From Sphingopyxis sp. MWB1 (GTDB lineage: Bacteria; Pseudomonadota; Alphaproteobacteria; Sphingomonadales; Sphingomonadaceae), in the NCBI RefSeq assembly GCF_000763945.1, contig NZ_JQFJ01000001.1, positions 124,001-188,000 of the forward strand: 64,000 bases of DNA, read 5' to 3'. The notes under the pieces were generated by a model, which saw only the letters and a list, made by a program, of their open reading frames with translations, was not told the DNA's origin and made no database searches. The stretch's first letter is position 1, and each line of letters opens with the position of its first letter. Made by a program: the position numbers and the translations under genes. Shown one piece after another: positions 7,759 through 16,097 of the stretch.

Positions 7759-9432
7759 ATGCTGCGTTCCTTGGCTTCTCTTGTGATGGGCGGTGCCGGT
7801 CTGCTCGCGGCGCAAGGCGCGGCGGCAGAGGAAGCGGTGCAACAGCTTGGCGCCGAATTTTGGGAATGGCGCGCCGCGACGCAGCCCGCGACCAGCGACG
7901 ATATTCCCCGCATCCTGCGCCCCGATGGCTGGACGCCCGACTGGACGCCCAAGGCTGTTGGGGCGCAGAAACAGCGACTTGCAGCCTTTGAGGCGCGGTG
8001 GAAAGCGCTCGCGGGGCGTCCTCGCAGCGTCAGCGAGTCGGTCGATTACCGTCTTGTGGGCTCGGCGCTCGCCCGGGTGCGCTGGGAAATGGACCATGTC
8101 GCTGCGTGGCAGCGCCAGCCCCATTTCTATGTCGCCCAGACGCTCAACCCGATTTTCGAAGTGCTGCTCCCGCCGCCCCCCGTCGAAAGTGCGCGGATCG
8201 ACGATGTCATCCGCCACCTCAACAATGCGCCCGCCATTCTCGCGGCAGGCCGCGCCAATCTCACCGACATGCGCGGTCCTTTCGTCAAGGCGGCGCTCCA
8301 CCAGATTGGAGCGGTTCCTGTCAGCGTAAACGGCATGATCGAAGGGTTGAAACCCTATGCGAGCGCGCGGCAGCGGAAACTTCTGGCCGTCGCTGGAACC
8401 CGGGCTTTGGCGGCCTTCGCGGATTTTGAGACTCATCTCCAATCACGTTCCGTGGCACTTTCGCAAACAACCGCGGTCGGGCGGGAGAGTTATATTTTCT
8501 TTCTGCGTAACGTCGCGCTTTATCCCTATTCGCCCGAGGAATTGCTGGTCATGGGCCGCCAGGAATGGGCGCGGTCGGTGCTGTTCGAGGAGCTGGAGCG
8601 GAACCGGAATGCCGGGGTTCCCGAACTGCCGATTGCTGCCTCGATCGAGGATGTCATCGCTAAACTCGACGCCGACGAGCGCAAGGTGCGCCAGTTTCTG
8701 CGCGACAAGAAGCTGCTCACCATCCCCGACTGGGCTGGCCATTATAAAGCCCAGCCTTTTCCCGCCTATCTGGCGCCGATCGGCTGGCTGGGGCGGACGT
8801 TCGACCTCACCGACCGCGCGCGCGTCGGGCAGGATGCGACCGTTTATCTTCCCGAACCCTCGCCCTCGCTCGGCTATTTCAACCTGTCGATCACGCGCGA
8901 CCCGCGTCCAATCATCGTCCATGAAGGGGTGCCGGGCCATTATTTCCAGCTTGCGCTGGGGTGGAAGCACCCCAATCCCCTGCGCCGCCATTATTATGAC
9001 AGCGGCGCCAATGAAGGCACCGGCTTCTATGCCGAGGAAATGATGCTGCAGGCCGGGCTGTGGGCCGACGACCCCAAATCGCGCGAGATCATCTATAATT
9101 TCGCGCGCGCGCGCGCCTTGCGGGTCGAGGTCGATGTAAAGCTCGCCCTTGGCGAATTCAGCATCGACGAAGCCGCCGATTATCTCGAGGCCATGGTGCC
9201 GATGGACCGCGCGACCGCCGAAGAGGAAGCCGTCTTCTTCGCCGCCGCCCCGGGACAGGCGATCAGTTATCAGATCGGCAAGATGCAGACGGCGGAATTT
9301 CTGGCCGAAGCGCGCGTGCGCGAAGGCGCGAAATTCAACCTGCAGCGCTTCCACGATTATCTCTGGCAAAATGGCAATGTGCCCATTGCGCTCCAGAAGG
9401 AAGAATATCTCGCCACGGTTGCGGGCCAGTAG
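7759..9432 (+). CDS. DUF885 family secreted metallopeptidase-like protein
   Basis: A 557-residue protein of the DUF885 family. The ATG at 7759 comes one base after the stop of the S9 peptidase gene. A signal peptide is visible (LASLVMGGAGLLAAQGAAA). The metal-site motif HEGVPGH lies at residues 388-394 and EGTGFYAEE at about 419-427, the same numbers as in the paralogue at 428-2155, but here the Glu is present. The segment RRHYYDSGANEGTGFYAEE also aligns with the RRHISDSGRTEGWGFYLEE of that paralogue, so the two arose by duplication. A zinc-dependent peptidase role in the periplasm, working on products of the S9 enzyme, is plausible but unproven for the family. Confidence 0.85.
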   Translation: MLRSLASLVMGGAGLLAAQGAAAEEAVQQLGAEFWEWRAATQPATSDDIPRILRPDGWTPDWTPKAVGAQKQRLAAFEARWKALAGRPRSVSESVDYRLVGSALARVRWEMDHVAAWQRQPHFYVAQTLNPIFEVLLPPPPVESARIDDVIRHLNNAPAILAAGRANLTDMRGPFVKAALHQIGAVPVSVNGMIEGLKPYASARQRKLLAVAGTRALAAFADFETHLQSRSVALSQTTAVGRESYIFFLRNVALYPYSPEELLVMGRQEWARSVLFEELERNRNAGVPELPIAASIEDVIAKLDADERKVRQFLRDKKLLTIPDWAGHYKAQPFPAYLAPIGWLGRTFDLTDRARVGQDATVYLPEPSPSLGYFNLSITRDPRPIIVHEGVPGHYFQLALGWKHPNPLRRHYYDSGANEGTGFYAEEMMLQAGLWADDPKSREIIYNFARARALRVEVDVKLALGEFSIDEAADYLEAMVPMDRATAEEEAVFFAAAPGQAISYQIGKMQTAEFLAEARVREGAKFNLQRFHDYLWQNGNVPIALQKEEYLATVAGQ

Positions 9433-9447
9433 GGAAGAGGGAAGAAG

Positions 9448-9927
9448 ATGCGACTTATTCGACTGATCGAGCCGCAATCGGGGCTTTCGGCCCGGTGCCA
9501 GCTTCTCGAAGACAAGGCGCCCGCCTCGTCGGCTTTCCTCTGGGACCTTGCAACCCGCAAGGCCTCGTTCGAGGCGATGCACGCCATCTGGACCGGGCCC
9601 GAAATCTCGGTTCCCATGCCGGCCTCGACTTTGCCGCAAGGCATGGCGACCCCCGCCATCCCCGCGGAAAATGCGACGGCTTATCCCGATGTGGGCGATA
9701 TCGTTCTCGCCTATCTTGCGGCGGGCAGCACCAAGGGACTGCCGCCGGGCGAATTTTACGACATCGGCCTTTTCTATGGGCCGGGCGGGCGCCTCCTGAT
9801 GCCTTTCGGCTGGCTTCAGGCCAATGTCGCGGCGCGCATCCTTGATGAGGATCTGGAGAAGGCGCAGGCCGATTGCCGGACCATTCGCCGCAACGGCGCC
9901 TGCACCCTGTCGCTTGAAACGGCATAG
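9448..9927 (+). CDS. DUF3830 family protein (cyclophilin-like fold)
   Basis: A 159-residue protein resembling DUF3830, a cyclophilin-like family: RLIEPQSGLSARCQLLEDKA, then APxSSAFLWDL, a HAIWTGPEI segment and a C-terminal GWLQANVAARI. No signal peptide is seen, so it should be cytoplasmic. The ATG at 9448 follows a GGGAAGAGGGAAG ribosome binding site, 15 bases after the DUF885 gene. Members of the family have no established activity that I can name; they often sit beside amino-acid or hydantoin-type catabolic genes. The next gene encodes a transporter 11 bases downstream, so this gene belongs to the same operon. Confidence 0.68.
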   Translation: MRLIRLIEPQSGLSARCQLLEDKAPASSAFLWDLATRKASFEAMHAIWTGPEISVPMPASTLPQGMATPAIPAENATAYPDVGDIVLAYLAAGSTKGLPPGEFYDIGLFYGPGGRLLMPFGWLQANVAARILDEDLEKAQADCRTIRRNGACTLSLETA

Positions 9928-9938
9928 GGGCGGGCGGC

Positions 9939-10838
9939 GTGAGCTATGACCAACTGATGGCGCTGCTGGGTGACTGGCTGCTTCCCGGCTCGCTCGTCGC
10001 GATTATGGCTTCGATGGGCCTGTCGCTGACCCCCGATGATTTCCGCCAGGTGTTCCGCAACAAGAGGGCGTTGATTTTCGGCGTCTGCTCGATGCTTGTC
10101 GTGCCGCCGCTGATCGGCATTTCTCTTGCTCTCACCGTGGCACCGACGGCGGCGCTGGCGGTCGGCTTCGTGCTGCTCGCCACGACACCGGGCGGCATGC
10201 TCTCCAACCTGTTTACCGACATGGCGAAGGGCGATCTTGCGCTTTCCATGTCGCTGACCTTGCTGGTCAGTATGCTCTATATCTTTCTCGTCCCCTTTTA
10301 CGCCCATTTCGCGTTGCTGCATTTCATGGGGCTGGAAACCGAAGTGCGCGTGCCGCTGGGCGCCTTTTTCTGGAATATTTTCTCGATCACGCTGCTGCCC
10401 GCCACCATCGGCTTCCTGATCCGTATGGCGCGGCCGCGTCTTGCCATCGCTGCCAAACGTCATCTGAAGCGGCTTGCGACCATCGTGCTGTTCAGCTCCT
10501 TTGGCGTGATCCTCTTTGACCAGCTACCTGTGCTTCGCGAAAATCTGGGAGCGCTGCTCTGGATCACCGTCGCGCTCAATCTGATCATGGTGGTGGTCGT
10601 CACCTCGATCGCCCGCTTTGCCGGTTTTTCGAAGCGCGAGAATATAGCCATCGGGGTCGAACATCTGATGCGGCAAGAAGGGACGGCCATCTTCATCGCC
10701 GTTTCCATCGTCGGCAATAATGAAATGTCGCTGCCGATGATCATGAACACGCCGATAGCGCTTTGTTTTGTCATCGCTTTTGTTGCCTGGGCCCGGCCGA
10801 GATCGGCGCGGGGGGATCCGGTGGGTGCGCGCATCTGA
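9939..10838 (+). CDS. bile acid:sodium symporter (BASS) family transporter
   Basis: A 299-residue inner-membrane protein with about nine hydrophobic segments. The pattern ASMGLSLTPDDFRQVF near the N-terminus and the ATTPGGMLSNLFTDMAKGDLALS block fit the BASS family, whose members carry organic anions with sodium; the second conserved block (GVEHLMRQEGTAIFIAVSIV) is at about residues 238-257. Starts with GTG at 9939 after GGGGCGGGCGGC. In this setting it may take up a carboxylate or amino-acid-derived anion, or export a product. It differs from the ACR3 arsenite carriers of the same superfamily (one is encoded at 53018-54091). The substrate cannot be read from the sequence. Confidence 0.82.
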   Translation: MSYDQLMALLGDWLLPGSLVAIMASMGLSLTPDDFRQVFRNKRALIFGVCSMLVVPPLIGISLALTVAPTAALAVGFVLLATTPGGMLSNLFTDMAKGDLALSMSLTLLVSMLYIFLVPFYAHFALLHFMGLETEVRVPLGAFFWNIFSITLLPATIGFLIRMARPRLAIAAKRHLKRLATIVLFSSFGVILFDQLPVLRENLGALLWITVALNLIMVVVVTSIARFAGFSKRENIAIGVEHLMRQEGTAIFIAVSIVGNNEMSLPMIMNTPIALCFVIAFVAWARPRSARGDPVGARI

Positions 10839-10878
10839 CCCCGTAAAATTGATATAAATCCGGAAAAATACCGGAAAA

Positions 10879-12270
10879 TTGCAGGAAGTTCGATCATATG
10901 ATGTTGTCCCGAGCAACGGGCTTCACCGGGATGATGCGCGGCGCCTTTTCGTCGGCACGGGTGCGGTGATGTTGCATTCCTCTTTTGCCGCCGCCGAGGC
11001 GCGGCCCGCGATTACCCCGCCGCTGTGGACCGAAACCGCCGCGCCAGCACCGCGCCTTGCCTCGCTGAAAGGCGATGTCGAAACCGATATATTGGTGATC
11101 GGCGGCGGCATTGCGGGGCTGACCACGGCGCTGCATCTGGCCGAGGCGGGGGCCGATGTGCTGCTGCTCGAACGCGGTCAGCCCGGCGACGGAGCGACCG
11201 GGCAGAGCGGCGGCCTCGTCGCGCCCGATTATATCCGCCATTCGCCGGAAACGATCCGCAGCGTGCTGGGCGGCGAAGCGGGCGAACGGATGACGCGGAT
11301 GATCGGTCGGTCGGCGCGCCAGACCTTTGACCTGATCGAGCGCCACGCCATCGAATGCGAGGCGCGGCAGGACGGATTTTACACCCCGGCGCATACGGGC
11401 GCCCTGGTGGAAGCGCAGCGCGGTATCGCCAATCAATGGCGCGCGCGCGGTTACAAGGTCGGCTTTGTCGAAGGCGCCGATGCGCGCCGTCGCTTTGGTT
11501 CCGACCGATATTGCGGCGCGCTTCATTTCGAGGAGGGCGGCAGCCTCAATCCGCTCGGCTATGCGCGCGGCCTTGCGCGCGCGGCGGCGGAAAAGGGTGC
11601 GCGCATCTGTGTCGAAACCCCGGTCGATGCCCTGACGCGAACGGGCGGGCGCTGGGTCGCGCGCACCGCGCGCGGCAGTGTCACCGCACGGCGACTGGTG
11701 CTGGCGGCCAATGGCGGCAATGCCGCGCTTCACCCGGCACTGCGCCGGACCGCCCTGCCGCTTAATGTGTTCCAGTTCGCCAGCGCGCCGCTACCCGAAG
11801 CGGTGCGGCGCGAGATATTGCCGCGCGGCGGCGGCTTTACCGACAAACGCCCCTATCTTTTTACCGCGCGGATCGACCCCGCGGGTCATATGGTGTCGGC
11901 CTTTCCCATGTCCTTTCTCGTGCGCGGGGCAGCGCGCTGTCACCGCGAGGCGAAACGGCGGCTCGCGCAGCATTTTGCCAGCTTGAACCAAGCCGAGATT
12001 AATTATCTGTGGCACGGCGTCGCCTGGGTAAACACCTCTTTTCTGCCCGAAATTTACGATCTGGGAGAGGATGCGCTGGCGATACAGGCGTGCAATGGAA
12101 GGGGTATCGCCACCAACACCGCCATCGGCATCGAAGTCGCGGCGGCGCTGGCCAGCGGTGACGACAAACTATTGTCGGTTCGTCCGCGCGCGCCCGTTCC
12201 CATTCGCTTTCATGCGGGCGCGACGCTGCTGCCCCAATGGTTGATGACGCTTGCCTATCTGTCGAACTGA
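10879..12270 (+). CDS. FAD-dependent oxidoreductase, DAO family, possible Tat signal
   Basis: A 463-residue flavoprotein with an FAD-binding GGGIAG motif at residues 75-80, a GGLVAPDY segment and a C-terminal NGRGI motif, as in D-amino-acid/amine oxidases of the PuuB/OrdL type. The long leader before the FAD fold contains ARRLFVGTGAVMLHSSFAAA, which looks like a twin-arginine signal, so the enzyme may be exported folded. The start is uncertain: TTG at 10879 keeps the leader, while GTG 10966 or ATG 10969 would remove it. The ATG pair at 10898/10901 is out of frame. Role inferred: oxidising an amino acid or amine released by the neighbouring peptidases to an oxo acid, with ammonia released. Confidence 0.82.
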   Translation: MQEVRSYDVVPSNGLHRDDARRLFVGTGAVMLHSSFAAAEARPAITPPLWTETAAPAPRLASLKGDVETDILVIGGGIAGLTTALHLAEAGADVLLLERGQPGDGATGQSGGLVAPDYIRHSPETIRSVLGGEAGERMTRMIGRSARQTFDLIERHAIECEARQDGFYTPAHTGALVEAQRGIANQWRARGYKVGFVEGADARRRFGSDRYCGALHFEEGGSLNPLGYARGLARAAAEKGARICVETPVDALTRTGGRWVARTARGSVTARRLVLAANGGNAALHPALRRTALPLNVFQFASAPLPEAVRREILPRGGGFTDKRPYLFTARIDPAGHMVSAFPMSFLVRGAARCHREAKRRLAQHFASLNQAEINYLWHGVAWVNTSFLPEIYDLGEDALAIQACNGRGIATNTAIGIEVAAALASGDDKLLSVRPRAPVPIRFHAGATLLPQWLMTLAYLSN

Positions 12271-12277
12271 AAGGCGG

Positions 12278-12748
12278 TCAGGGCACCAGCGGATCGAGAT
12301 TGTCATAGAGGCGGTGGAGCAGGGCAATCGCCTGTTCAAAATCGCCTTCCGAAAAATCGGCGACAAGATGGTCGTAGACCGGCGCGGCGGCCGTGCGCGC
12401 TTCGGCCAGCTTGGCCCGGCCCGCCGGGGCGAGCGTGACGAGCGTGACGCGCGTGTCCGCCCCGCTTTTCGCAACCTCGACCAACCCCGCAGCGGTCATG
12501 CGCTGAATGATGCGGGTCATCGTCGACAGATTGATCACCGCGGCATCGGCAATGTCGCGCGCGCCACGCGGCGATTTTTCGCCGAGGATCATCAGCACGC
12601 GCCAGGACGGAATATCCAGCCCGATGGCGCGCAGCCGCGCGTCGATGATGATGTTATAGCGGCTGACGAGCCGGTTGAGCAGGTAAAAGGGATAGCGTTC
12701 GACGCGAAAGGCGTCCGATCCCGGATTTCCAGACTGAATGGCGTCCAT
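12278..12748 (-). CDS. MarR family transcriptional regulator
   Basis: A 156-residue winged-helix regulator. DNA-binding helices are visible as ARDIADAAVINLSTMTRIIQRM (residues about 60-81) with a wing segment DTRVTLVTLAPAGRAKL, typical of MarR proteins. The start ATG at 12748 is chosen over an upstream extension because RYPFYLLNRLVSRY then falls at the usual distance. It converges on the FAD oxidoreductase gene (8-base gap) and is divergent from the third DUF885 gene, which it may repress. It shares the PFYxx…R(Y/W)RV layout with the second MarR protein at 19230-19751. Confidence 0.88.
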   Translation of the reverse strand: MDAIQSGNPGSDAFRVERYPFYLLNRLVSRYNIIIDARLRAIGLDIPSWRVLMILGEKSPRGARDIADAAVINLSTMTRIIQRMTAAGLVEVAKSGADTRVTLVTLAPAGRAKLAEARTAAAPVYDHLVADFSEGDFEQAIALLHRLYDNLDPLVP

Positions 12749-12825
12749 GAACGCCGCTTTAGACCATGCGGCGCGCGTTGCAATGCACGCCGTATCCACA
12801 GGGTCCTTGCCGGGGGGAGTTGATC

Positions 12826-14613
12826 ATGCCGCATACAGGAGCTTATCTATCGCGCTGCCTTTGCCTCGCGGCGATCACCGCGCTGGCTCTGCCCGGCGCG
12901 CTGCCGATCACGGCGGCAATGGCCGCCCCGGCAAGCGCCGTGGAGCCTCTAAGCCCGGCAGACGGGCTGGCGGCGATCATCGCCGATTATGAGCGTTTTT
13001 CCGCTGACTATCCGATGGAAGCGGGCCGCTCCGACCCCGCCTTTGCGCGCGACCGCTGGCCCGATGAAAGCCCGCCCGCCATGGCAAGGCGCCGCGCCGC
13101 GCTGGACGCATTTGCCGCGCGGCTCGATGCGCTTGATCCTGCGGGCCTGACGGCGGAGGCGCGGATCAACCGCGATTATCTGCGCGCGCTGATCGGGTGG
13201 CGGATCGAGGGGATCGACCTTGACGAGCGCCGCTTTGCCTTTGTCGCGCATGAAGGTTTTTACAACACACCCTATGCCGTGGCGCGGAGCCTGAGGATCG
13301 AGAGCGCGAGCGAGGCGCGCGCCTGGGTCGAGCGCATGGGCGGCATCACGGCCTATTTCGCGCAGCAGCGCGCCAATCTGGAACGCGGCATCGCCACCGG
13401 CTGGACGCACCCCGATGTCGTGATCGACGTCGCCGTCGCGGTGCTCGACAAGCAGATCGCCCGCGCCCCCGCGGACGATCCGATGGTCGAACCGCTCGCC
13501 CCCTATCCCGCAGAGGCCGCCCGGGCCGCCGCGCTGATCGAGCGCGAGATCCGGCCCGTGCAGCGCGCCCTGCGCGCCTATATCGACGGGTCTTATCGCG
13601 CCCATGCGCGCGACGCGCTGGGCATAGCGGCGGTTCCCGGCGGACGCGCCTATTATGATTTTCTGCTGCGCTATTACACCACCACCGACTTGTCGGCGGA
13701 GGAAATCCACCGCATGGGCCTGTCCGAAGTTGCGCGCATCCGCGCCGAGATGGACAAGGTGATCGCCTCCACCGGATTTGACGGCAGTTTTGCCGACTGG
13801 CTCCATTTTCTGCGGAGCGATCCGCGCTTTTACGCGACAAGCCGCGAAGGACTGATCGAAAAATATGCCGCCGCGACAAAGCGCATCGACGGTGTGTTGC
13901 CCCGCTATTTTTCGGTGCTGCCGCGCCAGCCCTTCACCATCATTCCCGTCCCGCGCGAGCTGGAGGAAGGCTATACGACGGCACGCGGCGGCGGGGGCGG
14001 CGATTTCGCCAAGGGCTTTGCCGGAACCTTCGTCGTCAACACCTCGCATCTCGACCAGCGGCCGCTGTATGAAGTGCCCGCGCTCAGCCTGCATGAAGCC
14101 GCGCCGGGGCATCATACCCATGCGGCGCTCAATCGCGAGAATGGGCAGCTTCCCTCCTTCCGCCGCGCAGGCGACCTGCTCGCCTTTCGCGAAGGCTGGG
14201 CGCTTTATGCCGAACGGCTGGGGCATGAAATGGGCGTGTACCGCGATGCCTTTGAAAAATTCGGCAGTCTTTCGACCGAAATGTGGCGCGCCTGCCGCAT
14301 GGTGGTCGATACCGGTATTCATGTCATGGGGTGGAGCTATGACCGGGCGCGGCGCTGTTTTTCCGACAATACGGCGCTTGCCGACGTCAATATCGACACC
14401 GAACTCGCCCGCTATATCGGCGCGCCGGGCGGGGCGGTCGCCTATAAGGTCGGCGAGCTCAAAATCGTCGAAATGCGCCGGCGGGCCGAAGCCGCGCTGG
14501 GCGATGGCTTTGACATCCGCGCCTTTCACGACCTGATATTGGCGCAGGGCCAATTGCCGATGACCTTGCTGGAACAGAAAATCGACCGCTGGATCGCCGC
14601 CGGCGGACGATAG
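12826..14613 (+). CDS. DUF885 family secreted metallopeptidase-like protein
   Basis: A 595-residue protein, the third DUF885 member of the cluster. The ATG at 12826 follows a GGGGGGAG ribosome binding site and gives a signal peptide (CLAAITALALPGALPITAAM). The metal motif HEAAPGH begins at residue 423 and the second motif EGWALYAERL at 456, both in canonical form, so this is the most typical family member of the three. It is more distant from the other two, which share the DSGxxEGxGFYxEE layout. It is divergent from the MarR gene at 12278-12748. A periplasmic peptidase role is inferred from the family motifs. Confidence 0.86.
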   Translation: MPHTGAYLSRCLCLAAITALALPGALPITAAMAAPASAVEPLSPADGLAAIIADYERFSADYPMEAGRSDPAFARDRWPDESPPAMARRRAALDAFAARLDALDPAGLTAEARINRDYLRALIGWRIEGIDLDERRFAFVAHEGFYNTPYAVARSLRIESASEARAWVERMGGITAYFAQQRANLERGIATGWTHPDVVIDVAVAVLDKQIARAPADDPMVEPLAPYPAEAARAAALIEREIRPVQRALRAYIDGSYRAHARDALGIAAVPGGRAYYDFLLRYYTTTDLSAEEIHRMGLSEVARIRAEMDKVIASTGFDGSFADWLHFLRSDPRFYATSREGLIEKYAAATKRIDGVLPRYFSVLPRQPFTIIPVPRELEEGYTTARGGGGGDFAKGFAGTFVVNTSHLDQRPLYEVPALSLHEAAPGHHTHAALNRENGQLPSFRRAGDLLAFREGWALYAERLGHEMGVYRDAFEKFGSLSTEMWRACRMVVDTGIHVMGWSYDRARRCFSDNTALADVNIDTELARYIGAPGGAVAYKVGELKIVEMRRRAEAALGDGFDIRAFHDLILAQGQLPMTLLEQKIDRWIAAGGR

Positions 14614-14657
14614 GGGCGACATCGAGCCACCCTGCGGCCGGACCCACCTACGAGGGA

Positions 14658-16097
14658 TCAGGACGCGAGCGCCAGCTCCAGCGTCTTGCCATCCTCATCT
14701 TCCAGCGCGGTTTCGCGCAGGCGGCGCAAGGTGGCGGCGTCACCGCCCCCGGTGCGATAGCGTTCGACGATGCGGCTATAGTTGCGCAGGCCGCGCTCGA
14801 ATGTGTCGCCATATCCCTTGATAAGCCGCTGGCATTTAACCAGTTCCAGCGCGGTGTCGGCGGGTGCCGAACGGATGAGCGACAGCCAGTCCTCAATGCG
14901 TTGCTGCTCCAGGCTGTAACGCAGCGTCCCGCGGCGCCAGCGCCGCCATCCGGCGAGGAGCGACAGGGTCAGATACCAGCGCAGGCTGGTCGTTTCGACA
15001 TGGCGTCCCTTGGCAAAAAGCGGCTTCAGGCGGCGCGCCAATGACTTGCTCGCCAGAATGCGGCGGCCCAGCGCGGCGGGCAGCGTTTCGCAAATCTCCT
15101 CGAGCCGGGGGTGCATATATTCGGTGAGCTGGACGATCTGGTCCTCGCGCGCCTTCACCTCGTCGCGCACCCGGGCAAAGCGGCTGGCGCGCAGTTTCAG
15201 CGCCGCGACGCGGATCGTATCCTCATAGCTCATCCACAGCGCAAGGTGGCGCGCCGCTTCGGTCATCAAGGTCGCATCGCCCTTCAGCGTGTCGAGCCGG
15301 TCAAGATAGAGGGCGGCATAATCGGCGTCCTGATAGTCGATCAGGCGGCGCACGCCTTCGATGGCAAAGCGATGCGCCGGGGCAGGAAGCGTCGCCTCGA
15401 TCCGGGCGAGCAAGGCGCGTCCCGCCGCGGTGGTGGGGGCAGGGACCGGCGACGGCGTTTCTGATGCCGCGGGTTCGGGCGTCCCGGTGGCGGCGTCGAA
15501 GCCCGAGGTAAAGCCGCGCAAATTGGCGTCCACCGCCTTGCCCCCGCCCCGGATCGCCGCTTCAAAGGCTTCGCGGGGGAAGGGGAGCGCGCCGCTTCCC
15601 GCCAGCGCGCCAAAGAGAATCGAGCTGATGACGCTTCCCGCGCGTTCGGCGGCAGCTTCCATGTCAAAGGCGATGAAGCGGCGCGCGCGTTCGGCGGCGG
15701 CGCTCAGGATGCGCTCGCCGCTCGCGCGCCCGTCGCCCATCGCCGATTTTTCGTCAATCGCATAGACGCGGTGGGTCGATCCGATCAGCAGACTGTCCTT
15801 CGACACAAAACCGCGCAGGATCGCGCGGCCCGCTTCCATCAATTCGGATGCCAGCACCACGTCGACATTGCCGGGAACGGGCATGAGCGCGAGCACCGGC
15901 GGCTTTGCGGCGCCTTTCGGAAACAGCTCGACATAATAGACGGTGGCGCCGGTGCGCTGGGCGACGCCGGGGACCGAGGTGGCTTGCGCAATATAGCCAT
16001 TGGCGGCGCCAAGCTGGACGATCCAGTCGGCGAGCACACCGCCGCCCTGACCGCCGAGGCCCAGGATGGCGATGCTGATGCGTTCTGTTCCGTTCAT
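14658..16097 (-). CDS. iorB: indolepyruvate ferredoxin oxidoreductase, beta subunit, long form
   Basis: A 479-residue protein. Residues about 8-190 form the gamma/beta-type domain of 2-oxoacid ferredoxin oxidoreductases (ILGLGGQGGGVLADWIVQLG, then SVPGVAQRTGATVYYVE). The remaining roughly 280 residues are a helical extension like the DUF6537 part found in long oxidoreductases, making it more than twice the length of archaeal IorB. The ATG at 16097 shares its A with the TGA of iorA (TGATG), showing tight coupling. With IorA it decarboxylates aryl-pyruvates (indole-, phenyl-, hydroxyphenylpyruvate) to aryl-acetyl-CoA using ferredoxin as acceptor. It is the last gene of a cyclase-iorA-iorB operon. 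Confidence 0.88.
   Translation of the reverse strand: MNGTERISIAILGLGGQGGGVLADWIVQLGAANGYIAQATSVPGVAQRTGATVYYVELFPKGAAKPPVLALMPVPGNVDVVLASELMEAGRAILRGFVSKDSLLIGSTHRVYAIDEKSAMGDGRASGERILSAAAERARRFIAFDMEAAAERAGSVISSILFGALAGSGALPFPREAFEAAIRGGGKAVDANLRGFTSGFDAATGTPEPAASETPSPVPAPTTAAGRALLARIEATLPAPAHRFAIEGVRRLIDYQDADYAALYLDRLDTLKGDATLMTEAARHLALWMSYEDTIRVAALKLRASRFARVRDEVKAREDQIVQLTEYMHPRLEEICETLPAALGRRILASKSLARRLKPLFAKGRHVETTSLRWYLTLSLLAGWRRWRRGTLRYSLEQQRIEDWLSLIRSAPADTALELVKCQRLIKGYGDTFERGLRNYSRIVERYRTGGGDAATLRRLRETALEDEDGKTLELALAS

Noticed and set aside
9939..10838. BASS-family gene considered as an arsenite (ACR3) carrier
   Set aside because: It lacks the ACR3 Cys-containing AAAPCTAMVFVW segment and has no ars neighbours; the true ACR3 is at 53018-54091.
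12949..14622. 557-codon minus-strand frame over the third DUF885 gene
   Set aside because: Shadow; the plus strand has signal peptide and metal motifs.
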